A stretch of 57,647 bases of DNA from Vibrio maritimus (lineage in GTDB: Bacteria; Pseudomonadota; Gammaproteobacteria; Enterobacterales; Vibrionaceae). The notes below the pieces were generated by a model. That model worked only from the letters and a program-made list of their open reading frames with translations. It ran no database searches and was not told where the DNA came from. The stretch is from the NCBI GenBank assembly GCA_000755425.1, contig BBMT01000021.1, positions 1 to 57,647 of the forward strand, written 5' to 3'. This document shows, in pieces, positions 47,316 to 56,346 of this stretch (position 1 is its first letter; each line of letters opens with the position of its first letter). The translations under genes and the position numbers were made by a program.

Positions 47316-48659
47316 ATGGACGTAAGAGAGCAAGTTGCTCAGCAAAAAGCTGAGCTAGAAGCGGCAGTTGCGAAAGCATTGGATATGGCTTCGGTAAGTG
47401 CAGATGCGGCCGAGGTTGCGATCACCAAGAGTACGGGTCTTAGTGTATCGACGCGTATGTGCGAGGTGGAAAACGTTGAGTTTAATAGTGACGGCGCTTT
47501 AGGTATCACGGTTTACCGTGGGCAGAAAAAAGGCAGCGCTTCAACGTCTGATCTGAGCGAAAAAGCGATTGCTCAAACGGTAGCGGCTGCGCTGGATATT
47601 GCTCAATACACGTCAGAAGATCCATACGCAGGCCCTGCGCCAAAAGAGCTTATGGTCACTGACATTCCAGATCTTGACCTCTTCCACCCAGATGAGCCAA
47701 ACCCAGACATGGCAGCGCAAAAAGCCATTGCTGCTGAAAAGGCTGCGCTGGAGTTCAGCGACAAAATCAAACAAAGTGATGGTGCGAGCTACGACAGTCA
47801 CTATGGTGTGAAGGTATATGGTAACTCTCACGGTCTGCTTGCCGGTTACGCGTCAAGTCGTCACAGCATTAGCTGTAGCGTGATTGGACAAGGCCAGAAC
47901 GGTGACATGGAGCGAGATTATAGCTATACGCTTGCTCGCCATCGCGACGATCTTTGGACACCTGAGTCAGTAGGCGAGAAAGCGGCGAAGAAAACGATTG
48001 AACGCCTTGACGCAAGAAAGATCAAAACGGGTCAATACCCAGTGTTATTTGCCAATGATGTTGCGACTGGATTGATTGGTCATCTCGTGATGGGTATCAG
48101 CGGTGGTAATCTTTATCGCAAGTCTTCGTTCCTATTGGACAAACTGGGCGAGCAAATCTTGCCAGATTGGTTCTCGGTACAAGAAAAACCACACGTATTA
48201 CGCGGTCTGGCATCGAGCCCGTTTGATAATGAAGGTGTTGCTACGCGCGATATGGACATCATCACCGACGGTAAACTGGCGACCTACCTACTAACCAGTT
48301 ACGCAGCACGTAAAATGAACATGACGCCAACAGGACATGCTGGTGGTATCCACAACTGGTACGTGAAATCGACAGGCCAAGACTTTGACGCCATGCTCAA
48401 ACAGCTTGGAACTGGCCTGCTGGTGACTGAAGTGATGGGGCAGGGTGTGAATATCGTTACTGGCGATTACTCGCGCGGCGCAGCAGGTTTCTGGGTTGAG
48501 AACGGTGAAGTCCAATTCCCAGTATCTGAAATTACGGTTGCGGGCAATTTGGCACAAATGTTCCAACAAATTGTTGCTGTAGGTAATGACGTGGAAACAC
48601 GTTCACAAATCCAAACCGGTTCGATTTTGCTTGAGTCCATGAAGGTGGCGGGTGAATAA
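47316..48659 (+). CDS. pmbA: Metalloprotease subunit PmbA/TldE
   Basis: A 447-residue protein that forms the TldD/TldE protease, which matures microcin and degrades unfolded peptides such as CcdA. Family segments: AEVAITKSTGLSVSTRMCEV, ARKIKTGQYPVLFANDVATG, SYAARKMNMTPTGHAGGIHN and GDYSRGAAGFWVENGEVQFP. It lacks the HExxxH zinc motif of TldD, as expected for the TldE subunit. Intact. Confidence 0.96.
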   Translation: MDVREQVAQQKAELEAAVAKALDMASVSADAAEVAITKSTGLSVSTRMCEVENVEFNSDGALGITVYRGQKKGSASTSDLSEKAIAQTVAAALDIAQYTSEDPYAGPAPKELMVTDIPDLDLFHPDEPNPDMAAQKAIAAEKAALEFSDKIKQSDGASYDSHYGVKVYGNSHGLLAGYASSRHSISCSVIGQGQNGDMERDYSYTLARHRDDLWTPESVGEKAAKKTIERLDARKIKTGQYPVLFANDVATGLIGHLVMGISGGNLYRKSSFLLDKLGEQILPDWFSVQEKPHVLRGLASSPFDNEGVATRDMDIITDGKLATYLLTSYAARKMNMTPTGHAGGIHNWYVKSTGQDFDAMLKQLGTGLLVTEVMGQGVNIVTGDYSRGAAGFWVENGEVQFPVSEITVAGNLAQMFQQIVAVGNDVETRSQIQTGSILLESMKVAGE

Positions 48660-48684
48660 CCCTTAAGGTATTACCAAAGATAGT

Positions 48685-48717
48685 AAAAGGGCGTCATAAC
48701 CATGACGCCCTTTTTGC
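48685..48717 (+). terminator. Terminator after pmbA
   Basis: AAAGGGCGTCAT pairs with ATGACGCCCTTT and a run of Ts follows. The symmetric A-rich left flank lets it also act on the convergent cheX. Confidence 0.9.
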
Positions 48718-48734
48718 ATTTTAGCGATATGTGT

Positions 48735-49196
48735 TTATTCAAAACAAATTTCAATAAACGCATTACCCCAGTCTGAAGTAAATGGCATGATGATGATCGC
48801 GCCATCGCATTTGTGTCGGATGGTGTGACCTTTGCCTGATACCACAACCGGTGTCGCCATATCAAAATCAAAGCCGTTTTCAGCTAGGATACGTTTTGCA
48901 CCGCCCGTCACCATGTTGGTGATTTCGCCGACCATATCGGTCACTTCCTCATTCAAACCATGTGGTCGTTCACCCAGCATGTTTTGCATGATCTCAAGGG
49001 CAAGCCCTTCTTCAAACGTAATCGACATTGAGCCACGGGTTTGTGTGCCTACCATACCAATAAGGCCAGACACATCGCCTCGAGCGATCTCGTCTTTTTT
49101 AATTCTTGGCTTAAGTGGCTTGATCTCCATTGAAGCCATCGTTTTTAGCACATTCATCAATGAGGCTAAAAACGGATTTACAAATTCAGCGCGCAT
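48735..49196 (-). CDS. cheX: CheX-type chemotaxis phosphatase domain protein
   Basis: A 153-residue stand-alone CheX/CheC-family protein. Such proteins dephosphorylate CheY-P. The N-terminal part is MRAEFVNPFLASLMNVLKTM. DVSGLIGMVGTQTRGSMSIT follows, and the catalytic helix holds the Glu-x2-Asn pair in DMVGEITNMVTGGAKRIL. The ATG at 49196 is chosen by family start and the AGAAG site; upstream sequence overlaps zur. It begins eight bases after the zur stop, so the two are probably co-transcribed. Confidence 0.88.
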   Translation of the reverse strand: MRAEFVNPFLASLMNVLKTMASMEIKPLKPRIKKDEIARGDVSGLIGMVGTQTRGSMSITFEEGLALEIMQNMLGERPHGLNEEVTDMVGEITNMVTGGAKRILAENGFDFDMATPVVVSGKGHTIRHKCDGAIIIMPFTSDWGNAFIEICFE

Positions 49197-49204
49197 AACT
49201 TCTT

Positions 49205-49656
49205 CTATTTGTTCGATTCTTCCAATGATGAACACGTCTGACATGTGCCATGAGTTTCTATGACGTGATTTGAAAACTGGAAGCCATGTTTTTCAACGTT
49301 GCTATTAAGCAAGGCTATCAGAATATCATCTTGTAGTTCAACGACATTACCGCACTTGTCACAAATCAGCAGATGCGAGTAGTGTTTATGCTCACCAAAT
49401 GAACAGCAAGAGACAAAACTGTTAGTAGATTCAACGCGATGGATAAATCCTTGCTCTAAAAGAAAGTCCAATGCTCGGTATACCGTCGGCGGCTTAGCCT
49501 GCGGTTCGGTGACTTGAGTTGGTCAAGGAGTTCATAGGCACTTGAAGCCTTATTACTGTCACAAATCAGCTCATACACACGCTTACGCTGAGGTGTTAAA
49601 CGAACCCCTCGCGCAGAGCACGTTTCTTCTAGTTGTTTGATTAGCTTCTGATCCAC
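49205..49656 (-). CDS. zur: Zinc uptake regulator Zur (frameshifted in this sequence)
   Basis: A Fur-family repressor that, with zinc, blocks zinc-uptake genes. The helix-turn-helix region includes ARGVRLTPQRKRVYELI and SAYELLDQL. One base is missing at 49514-49515 on the plus strand; repair restores KVTEPQAKPPTVYRALDFLL. The metal domain has HKHYSHLLICDKCG, the second cysteine pair in CQTC and HVIETHG. It starts with GTG after AGGTGG. Repaired length is 150 residues. A Zur box lies at zrgA (30591-30615). Confidence 0.92.
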
Positions 49657-49910
49657 ATGTCCACCTATGTTTGCGAATTCTGTTCATTTTATACTAATTC
49701 CTTCGGTAGGTCGTTAGTCTCGATTATAGAATTGTTGGCAGCGTGTCTAGTTGTATGTTGCAAAGCAGAGTCGACGACATAAGAGCAGCTACAGTTCACA
49801 ATTCTAGAGTGTGGGTAGAGTGAGATTTTTACGACCGGCGTCAACTTAAATCAGTCTTTTTTCGGTGCGATGACCAGCATAATAATATGGCATTGTAGAA
49901 AGGAGGCGGT

Positions 49911-50254
49911 ATGTTGAGAGTGGGATATTGTGAAGTTAACGACCGGCAACTTAGTCCATCAAGCCGAACAGCAGTATCACAAGTTCACGATATTATTAAT
50001 CGGGGGGAATGCTGGGCTTTGCGATTGCTTCAACACCGCTCTATCAGATATTTTTTAGTCCAAGTGTGACAGGGAAGCCGACTGAAACCATGATTACAAT
50101 TCGCGAATACGATTGGGAGATCTTTGGCGAGGCAATGTCGAGTGTTTCCAAAATTTCAAAAGACAGGGTTTTGCAAATAACAGAACCTCTTACATGGACA
50201 ACAAGTGGTTCGGAACAAAAGTTTTGGAGGTGCATAAGTGAAGCTGCACTTTAA
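49911..50254 (+). CDS. Unrecognised protein, probably frameshifted at a G run
   Basis: The ATG at 49911 follows a strong AAAGGAGG site. The frame opens MLRVGYCEVNDRQLSPSSRT and would stop at 50069. If the six-G run at 50002-50007 has lost one G, the frame instead joins GGMLGFAIASTPLYQIFFSP and runs to 50254, a 114-residue protein overlapping the next gene by 17 bases. That error type is common in this window, so the joined form is preferred. The middle hydrophobic stretch could be a membrane segment. I do not recognise the family. Confidence 0.5.
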
Positions 50255-50681
50255 TAGGATTCTGCTTCTTCTACCTCTCTCGGCGTGCGCTGCTGAAACA
50301 ACTTCAGACCGCTTTGATTTATTGGTCGAGTGGAACAATAGACACGCGGAGTGCTTTGATCTCCGAAGCAACAATGCTGACACGTTTCCAATAACACCTT
50401 GGTTTGAATCTTTGACTGAAGATGATAAGAGGCGGGTCGTTTTGTATTTGTCTGAGCTCAAGATGTACCAATGTACGCTCGAGGAGGCAAGTAAGATAAA
50501 GCAGACATACTCGAAACAAGATATTCAAGAAATGGAAAAGATGTTTGGTTCTGCACTTAGGCTTGATGAACCCGATAAAAACGACATTGAAGATTTGGAC
50601 TACCGACAAATTGAGCTAATCAGCGAGCAGATCTCTGTATTCAGTGTTTTGGTTGTCGCTGAACAATTGAATGTCTTTTAG
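50238..50681 (+). CDS. Unrecognised lipoprotein, 147 residues
   Basis: It starts MKLHFNRILLLLPLSACAAE, a lipoprotein signal with lipobox LSAC (Cys17). The mature part is charged and probably helical, with two further cysteines (HAECFDL and MYQCTLEEA) that could form a disulfide. The family is not recognised. It overlaps the preceding gene by 17 bases, suggesting coupled translation, and sits in a lineage-variable-looking spot between zur and dusA. Confidence 0.65.
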   Translation: MKLHFNRILLLLPLSACAAETTSDRFDLLVEWNNRHAECFDLRSNNADTFPITPWFESLTEDDKRRVVLYLSELKMYQCTLEEASKIKQTYSKQDIQEMEKMFGSALRLDEPDKNDIEDLDYRQIELISEQISVFSVLVVAEQLNVF

Positions 50682-50746
50682 AGTCCAATACGCCAGTTAA
50701 CAATAGAGTGCAGTGCTTTTTTTCTGAATGTTTTCGAATCTCTGTG

Positions 50747-50806
50747 TATAATCTCCGACCTATTTTTGAAGACGACGTCTACAATGAAGCGTTTTGGCGC
50801 TTTGTA
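50747..50806 (+). promoter_or_regulatory. Promoter-like site and hairpin upstream of dusA
   Basis: A perfect TATAAT lies at 50747-50752, but the -35 is poor. Downstream a hairpin pairs CTACAA..AAGCG with CGCTTTGTAG (about 50778-50806). The 252-base gap from the lipoprotein gene to dusA holds no gene that I can support. Confidence 0.4.
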
Positions 50807-50933
50807 GTATGCGTTGCACTGCTGAATGATGTCATTTGTCCTACTTCTTCCACATGATTATGGAGGGGGCATTTGGGGGCAATTCTAGCAAGTTCATGTA
50901 TATATACAGCATCAAGATTTCGAGTAACACCAT

Positions 50934-51934
50934 ATGAAGCCTGAAGAAACTAGTAAATACACTGCGAACCGCTTATCCGTTGCGCCCATGCTCGATTGGA
51001 CAGACAGGCATTGCCGTTACTTCCATCGCCTTCTGTCATCACAAACTCTGTTATACACCGAGATGGTGACAACCGGTGCGATCATTCATGGTAAAGGTGA
51101 CTTTCTCGCGTACAACGAAGAAGAGCACCCAGTGGCACTTCAGCTAGGTGGTTCAAACCCTGCTGATTTGGCAACTTGTGCAAAGCTTGCTGCTGAGCGT
51201 GGCTATGATGAAGTAAACCTAAACGTAGGTTGTCCATCAGATCGCGTACAGAATGGCCGCTTCGGTGCATGCTTGATGGCTGAACCAGATTTAGTGGCTG
51301 AGTGCGTGGCAGCGATGCGTGAAGTGGCTGATATTCCAGTGACGGTAAAAACTCGCATTGGTATCGACGATCAAGACTCGTATGAGTTTTTGACTAAGTT
51401 TGTCTCTACAGTATCTGAGAAGGGCGGTGTGGATCAGTTTACCATTCACGCACGTAAAGCGTGGCTAAGTGGCTTGAGCCTAAAGAGAACCGAGAGATCC
51501 CACCGTTAGATTACCCTCGCGCATACCAAATCAAGAAAGACTTCCCACATCTAAATGTGGCAGTAAATGGCGGCGTAAAAACTCTAGAAGAATCTCTAGA
51601 GCACTTGCAGCATCTTGATGGCGTTATGATCGGTCGTGAGGCGTATCAGAACCCATACATCCTTGCGCAGGTTGACCAGCTTATCTTTGGTTTAGACACT
51701 CCAGTGAAAAAGCGTAAGCAAGTCGTTGAAGAGATGTACCCGTACATTGAACGTCAGCTTTCTAACGGCTCGTACCTTGGTCATATCTCTCGTCATATGA
51801 TTGGCTTATTCCAAGCAATGCCAGGCGCAAGGCAATGGCGTCGTTATATCAGTGAAAATGCACATAAGAAAGGTGCTGGCATTGAAGTGCTTGAAACAGC
51901 ACTAGCAAAAATCCCATCTGAACTGGATGTGTAA
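50934..51934 (+). CDS. dusA: tRNA-dihydrouridine synthase DusA (frameshifted in this sequence)
   Basis: An FMN enzyme that reduces uridines 20/20a in the tRNA D-loop. It shows RLSVAPMLDWTDRHCRYFHR near residue 14 and NLNVGCPSDRVQNGRFGACL near residue 96 with the catalytic cysteine. One C is missing at 51480; repair gives WLSGLSPKENREIPPLDYPR. NGGVKTLEESLEHLQHLDGV and GREAYQNPY bind the flavin phosphate. Repaired length is 333 residues. Confidence 0.94.
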
Positions 51935-51961
51935 TTTACCAATCATTTGGCGATAAATACC

Positions 51962-51997
51962 AACTCCGACTGTGCGAAAGCCAGTCGGAGTTTTTGT
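51962..51997 (+). terminator. Terminator after dusA
   Basis: AACTCCGACTG pairs with CAGTCGGAGTT and is followed by five Ts. Confidence 0.9.
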
Positions 51998-52034
51998 TTC
52001 TAGCTATCTATATGATTTTTAAAGAATCTAAAAG

Positions 52035-52052
52035 TTGGAACGCTTCCTGCAA
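52035..52052 (+). promoter_or_regulatory. Sigma-54 promoter of pspG
   Basis: TTGGAACG (-24) and CTGCAA (-12) have the GG and GC pairs separated by exactly ten bases, as sigma-54 requires. It is about 50 bases upstream of the pspG start. In E. coli pspG is transcribed by sigma-54 with PspF. Confidence 0.82.
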
Positions 52053-52103
52053 TCCATTTAAGTAATTCAAAAGACTTAAACTAGCAACGAAATGGGAGAG
52101 GTT

Positions 52104-52313
52104 ATGTTTGAACTAATTTTCGTTTTGGTATTTCTTGCAACTCTTGTCATGACAGGCGTTACGTTTGTCACTGTGACAATGGCGATTGTAGTGTCGTTCG
52201 CGGTGATGTTTCTGTTAGGCATGGTTGGGGTTGTTTTAAATCTCTTGCCCTACATTATCGCCTTCCTTATAGCGATTTGGATCTATAAAAAGGTAATGGC
52301 GCCCACAAATTAA
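52104..52313 (+). CDS. pspG: Envelope stress protein PspG
   Basis: A 69-residue membrane protein with two hydrophobic helices (FELIFVLVFLATLVMTGVTF and MFLLGMVGVVLNLLPYIIAF), matching the pattern of E. coli PspG (MVTGV and LLPW motifs). It belongs to the phage-shock response to membrane damage. The ATG at 52104 follows GGGAGAGG. The rest of the psp operon is not in the window, the same split arrangement as in E. coli. Confidence 0.85.
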   Translation: MFELIFVLVFLATLVMTGVTFVTVTMAIVVSFAVMFLLGMVGVVLNLLPYIIAFLIAIWIYKKVMAPTN

Positions 52314-52364
52314 CAAACTGATCACAAATAACCCTACAGGGATAAGCACAATTGCTATAGTTAT

Positions 52365-52394
52365 CTATATGACCAAGGGCGTCGGTCATTATAG
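52365..52394 (+). promoter_or_regulatory. Dyad upstream of the small gene before cysJ
   Basis: CTATATGACC pairs with GGTCAT(T)ATAG around a nine-base loop, ten pairs with one bulged T, just before the GGAGGGA site of the 52412 gene. The half-site GGTCATWAT also occurs in the cobA leader dyad. Confidence 0.45.
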
Positions 52395-52411
52395 GATTTC
52401 TGGAGGGAGCC

Positions 52412-52642
52412 ATGACAATTACGGAATTGAAGTATTTATTCCATCAAGATTTACTGGCAGAAGCGATCATTGAACCCGCCGAATCCGAAGGTGGTTGGAT
52501 CGTTGAGTTTCGCCACAAGCAAGGCGGTTTCGTTATGCTGACGGATATTCACGGCGCTGAGTGTCAGTACAATGATCTCGACAAAGCGTCTAAATCCGCG
52601 CTCGCCGTCGGCTTCACTGAGGTTCGTATTGAGGCTAAATAA
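52412..52642 (+). CDS. Small conserved-looking protein upstream of cysJIH
   Basis: A 76-residue acidic soluble protein, MTITELKYLFHQDLLAEAII to ALAVGFTEVRIEAK. A strong GGAGGGA precedes the ATG. The sequence suggests a small alpha/beta fold (WIVEFRHKQGGFVMLTDIHG). I cannot assign a function. It is followed by a 119-base space and cysJ on the same strand, so linkage to sulfite reduction is possible but unproven. Confidence 0.7.
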   Translation: MTITELKYLFHQDLLAEAIIEPAESEGGWIVEFRHKQGGFVMLTDIHGAECQYNDLDKASKSALAVGFTEVRIEAK

Positions 52643-52732
52643 CCTCCCTACCAAACGAACCTCTTCTTCCAAAAAGTTATAAAACATTCATATCTATTCT
52701 TTCTTGTTATTAAGGTGGTTGGTTAATCTATC

Positions 52733-52760
52733 GTCACGCAATGATTAGGGATGTCGTGAC
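52733..52760 (+). promoter_or_regulatory. Inverted repeat immediately before cysJ
   Basis: GTCACG at 52733-52738 and CGTGAC at 52755-52760 form a six-bp dyad that ends one base before the preferred cysJ ATG. Upstream is an AT-rich stretch (TTCTTGTTATTAAGG) that could hold a weak promoter needing an activator such as CysB. This is inference from position. Confidence 0.35.
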
Positions 52761-52761
52761 A

Positions 52762-54615
52762 ATGTCTTCAAACGTAAAACAGTCGCCGAACGGTAATAAC
52801 AATTCTCAAGAATTACCAAGCCTAGCTGCTCCACTTAACGATCAGCAGCTATCACAACTACAACAAGCATCAACGAACCTATCTTCAAACCAGCTTGCAT
52901 GGGTAAGCGGGTATTTTTGGGGATTGAGCCAGGCGGGTGCACCATCAGCGCTTACTCCAGTTGCTAGCGCAGTAAGTACAGCTGCGGCAGCCGTACCAGC
53001 AGGTAAGCTGACCATTATCTTTGCTTCTCAAACAGGTAACGCCAAAGGGGTTGCTGAGGAGCTAAAAGAAGAAGCTTCTGCGCTTGGTATCGATGTTGAG
53101 CTATTTGATGCAAGTGACTACAAAGGCAAGAACCTAGCGAAAGAGACACACGTCATCGTTGTTGCCTCTACAAACGGTGAGGGCGAAGCGCCTGATAACG
53201 CCATCGAGCTACATGAGTTCCTTCAATCTAAGAAAGCACCAAAACTTCCGAACCTTAAGTATGGTGTTATTGGCTTAGGCGACTCTAGCTATGAGTTCTT
53301 CTGCCAAACGGGTAAAGATTTTGATGAATACCTTGGCAAGTTAGGTGCAACCTCATTTATTGATCGCATCGACTGCGACGTTGATTACGACGCGCCAGCG
53401 GAAGAGTGGCGAGCGAGAGCGCTTGAGGTCATCAAAGAAGATCTTGCCTCTCAACCAGCAGACGTTGTGACACTGCCTGTTGCAACTGCAGCCGCTACGG
53501 TTAACTACACCAAGAAAAATCCATATACCGCTACACTACTGACTAGCCAAAAGATCACGGGTCGTGATTCTGGCAAAGATGTTCGTCATGTCGAGATTGA
53601 TCTTGAAGGCTCTGGCATCACTTACAAGCCGGGTGACGCACTGGGTGTGTGGTTCGAGAACAGCAGTGAGCTGGTGGATGCACTTCTTTCTCAAGTTGGT
53701 TTATCAGGTATTGAAAGTGTAGATGTGGATGGGGAGAGCCTATCTTTACGCTCAGCGCTGATTAAGCACTATGAGATCACTGCAGCAAATCCTCAGCAAG
53801 TAGCACAATACGCGGAAATTTCAGGCAGCAAGAAGCTTGAGAAGCTAGCGGCTGATAAAGACAAACTTCGCGAGTATGCTTCGAATACTCAAGTGCTTGA
53901 TGTCTTTAAAGAGAAGAAAGCAAAACTAGAGGCCGAACAATTACTGGGTCTACTACGCCGTTTAACCCCACGTCTCTATTCTATCGCATCGAGCCAAGAA
54001 GAAGTGGATGAAGAAGTTCATCTGACGGTTGGACTTGTTGAATATCAAGCAGGTGAAGAAAGCCGATTTGGTGGTGCATCTTACTTCCTATCTCGTGGAT
54101 TAGAGGAAGGTGGTGAAGTTAAAGTATTCGTTGAGAACAACAATAACTTCAAGCTACCAGAAAATGGTGACACGCCAGTGATTATGGTGGGCCCTGGTAC
54201 GGGTATTGCGCCATTCAGAAGCTTCATTCAAGAGCGTGATAACCAGGGCGACACCGGCAAAAACTGGTTGTTCTTTGGCGACCGCACTTTCACTCAAGAT
54301 TTCCTATATCAAGTGGAATGGCAAAAGTATCTGAAATCAGGTGTGCTAAGCCGATTGGATGTAGCCTTTAGCCGTGACCAACACGAGAAAGTGTATGTTC
54401 AGCATCGATTGCTAGAACAAGGTGAACAGGTATGGCAATGGCTACAGGAAGGCGCCCACATTTATGTATGTGGCGATGCCAACCATATGGCCAAAGACGT
54501 TCACAATGCCCTGATTGAGATTGTTAAGGTGCATGGTGGAAAAGAAGCTGACCAGGCAGAAGAATTTGTCAACGAACTAAGAAAAGCAAAACGTTATCAG
54601 AAGGATGTGTACTAA
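52762..54615 (+). CDS. cysJ: Sulfite reductase [NADPH] flavoprotein alpha subunit
   Basis: About 617 residues. It passes electrons from NADPH through FAD and FMN to CysI. The flavodoxin domain has IIFASQTGNAKGVAEELKEE near residue 90 and VVASTNGEGEAPDNA. The FAD domain has RLTPRLYSIASSQEEVDEEV, and the NADPH domain has MVGPGTGIAPFRSFIQERD with the end AKRYQKDVY. The start could be ATG 52741 or 52762; the second has AGGGA upstream. The stop overlaps the cysI ATG (TAATG). Confidence 0.96.
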   Translation: MSSNVKQSPNGNNNSQELPSLAAPLNDQQLSQLQQASTNLSSNQLAWVSGYFWGLSQAGAPSALTPVASAVSTAAAAVPAGKLTIIFASQTGNAKGVAEELKEEASALGIDVELFDASDYKGKNLAKETHVIVVASTNGEGEAPDNAIELHEFLQSKKAPKLPNLKYGVIGLGDSSYEFFCQTGKDFDEYLGKLGATSFIDRIDCDVDYDAPAEEWRARALEVIKEDLASQPADVVTLPVATAAATVNYTKKNPYTATLLTSQKITGRDSGKDVRHVEIDLEGSGITYKPGDALGVWFENSSELVDALLSQVGLSGIESVDVDGESLSLRSALIKHYEITAANPQQVAQYAEISGSKKLEKLAADKDKLREYASNTQVLDVFKEKKAKLEAEQLLGLLRRLTPRLYSIASSQEEVDEEVHLTVGLVEYQAGEESRFGGASYFLSRGLEEGGEVKVFVENNNNFKLPENGDTPVIMVGPGTGIAPFRSFIQERDNQGDTGKNWLFFGDRTFTQDFLYQVEWQKYLKSGVLSRLDVAFSRDQHEKVYVQHRLLEQGEQVWQWLQEGAHIYVCGDANHMAKDVHNALIEIVKVHGGKEADQAEEFVNELRKAKRYQKDVY

Positions 54616-56346
54616 TGAGCAAGCAATCAGCCACTATTCAAGAAGTGTTGGGTGAAGAGTTGGGGCCGTTGTCTGATAACGAGCGTCTAAAAGGGCAGAG
54701 TAACCTACTGCGCGGAACCATTGAGAACGATCTACAAGATCGCATCACAGGTGGATTTACCGCTGACAATTTCCAGCTCATTCGTTTCCACGGTATGTAT
54801 CAGCAAGATGACCGTGATATCCGTAACGAGCGAGCTAAGCAAAAACTAGAGCCTCTTCATAACGTGATGCTTCGTGCACGTATGCCGGGCGGTATTATCA
54901 CGCCTAAGCAATGGTTAGCTATCGACAAGTTTGCGACTGATCATTCGTTGTATGGAAGTATTCGTTTAACGACGCGTCAAACGTTCCAGTTTCATGGTGT
55001 TCTGAAGCCAAACATCAAGCTAATGCACCAAACATTGAACTCTATCGGTATTGATTCTATTGCGACAGCCGGTGACGTGAACCGTAACGTGCTATGTACG
55101 ACTAACCCTGTGGAATCAGAGCTACATCAAGAAGCCTACGAATGGGCGAAAAAGATCAGTGAGCATTTGCTTCCGAAAACCAAAGCGTATGCAGAGATTT
55201 GGCTTGATGGTGAGAAAGTAGAAAGCACAGAAGAAGACGAACCTATTCTGGGTAAAAACTACTTACCACGTAAGTTCAAAACGACAGTCGTGATCCCACC
55301 ACAAAATGATGTAGACGTGCACGCCAATGATCTGAACTTCGTAGCGATTGCTGATAACGGCAAGCTGGTGGGTTTCAATGTTCTTGTTGGCGGTGGTCTT
55401 GCTATGACTCACGGTGATACGTCTACGTACGAGACGTGCCGATGACTTTGGTTTTGTTCCTCTGGAGAAAACACTAGATGTAGCAGCAGCGGTTGTGACA
55501 ACTCAGCGTGACTGGGGTAACCGTTCAAATCGTAAGAATGCCAAGACTAAGTACACATTAGACCGCGTTGGTATTGATGTATTTAAAGCAGAAGTTGAAA
55601 AACGTGCGGGCATTAGCTTCGAGCAAAGCCGTCCTTACGAGTTTACTGAGCGTGGCGACAGAATTGGTTGGGTTGAGGGTATCGATGGTAAATACCACTT
55701 AGCGCTATTCATTGAGAATGGTCGACTGCTTGACTTCCCAGGTAAGCCTCTTAAAACCGGTGTTGCTGAGATCGCTAAGATCCACAAAGGCGACTTCAGG
55801 ATGACGGCAAACCAAAACCTGATTGTCGCTAAGGTATCTAAGTCAAATAAGGCGAAGATTGAGAAGATCGCTCGTGAACATGGTCTGATGGACGATGCGG
55901 TATCTGAGCAGCGCAAAAACTCGATGGCTTGTGTGGCTTTCCCAACTTGTCCTCTTGCAATGGCAGAAGCGGAACGTTTCCTACCAAGCTTTGTTACTGA
56001 TGTAGAGAGTATTTTGGATAAACACCAGATCCCAAGTGATGAGAGCATCATCTTGAGGATCACCGGCTGTCCAAATGGTTGTGGTCGAGCGATGTTGGCT
56101 GAAATTGGTTTGGTTGGTAAAGCACCAGGTCGATACAACCTGCACTTAGGCGGCAACAAAGCAGGTACACGTGTACCTAAGATGTACAAAGAGAACATTA
56201 CGGATACGCAAATCCTAGAAGAGATTGATGCTTTAGTAGGTCAATGGGCGGAGCAGCGTAATGAAGGTGAAGCATTTGGTGACTTCGTTATCCGCGCTGG
56301 GATTATAGAAGAGGTCAAAGTATCGAAAAGGGACTTCTATGCCTAG
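54615..56346 (+). CDS. cysI: Sulfite reductase hemoprotein beta subunit (frameshifted in this sequence)
   Basis: CysI reduces sulfite to sulfide at a coupled siroheme and [4Fe-4S] centre. The N-terminal part reads to THGDTSTY. Two bases (CG or GC) then appear missing at about 55430; repair gives TYARRADDFGFVPLEKTLDV. The cluster cysteines are in SMACVAFPTCPLAMAEAE and TGCPNGCGRAMLAEIG. Repaired length is 577 residues (E. coli 570). It overlaps cysJ by one base and cysH by eight. Confidence 0.95.

Noticed and set aside
50760..50830. tRNA gene or small RNA in the hairpin before dusA
   Set aside because: There is no cloverleaf, no T-loop consensus and no CCA end; only one stem is visible.
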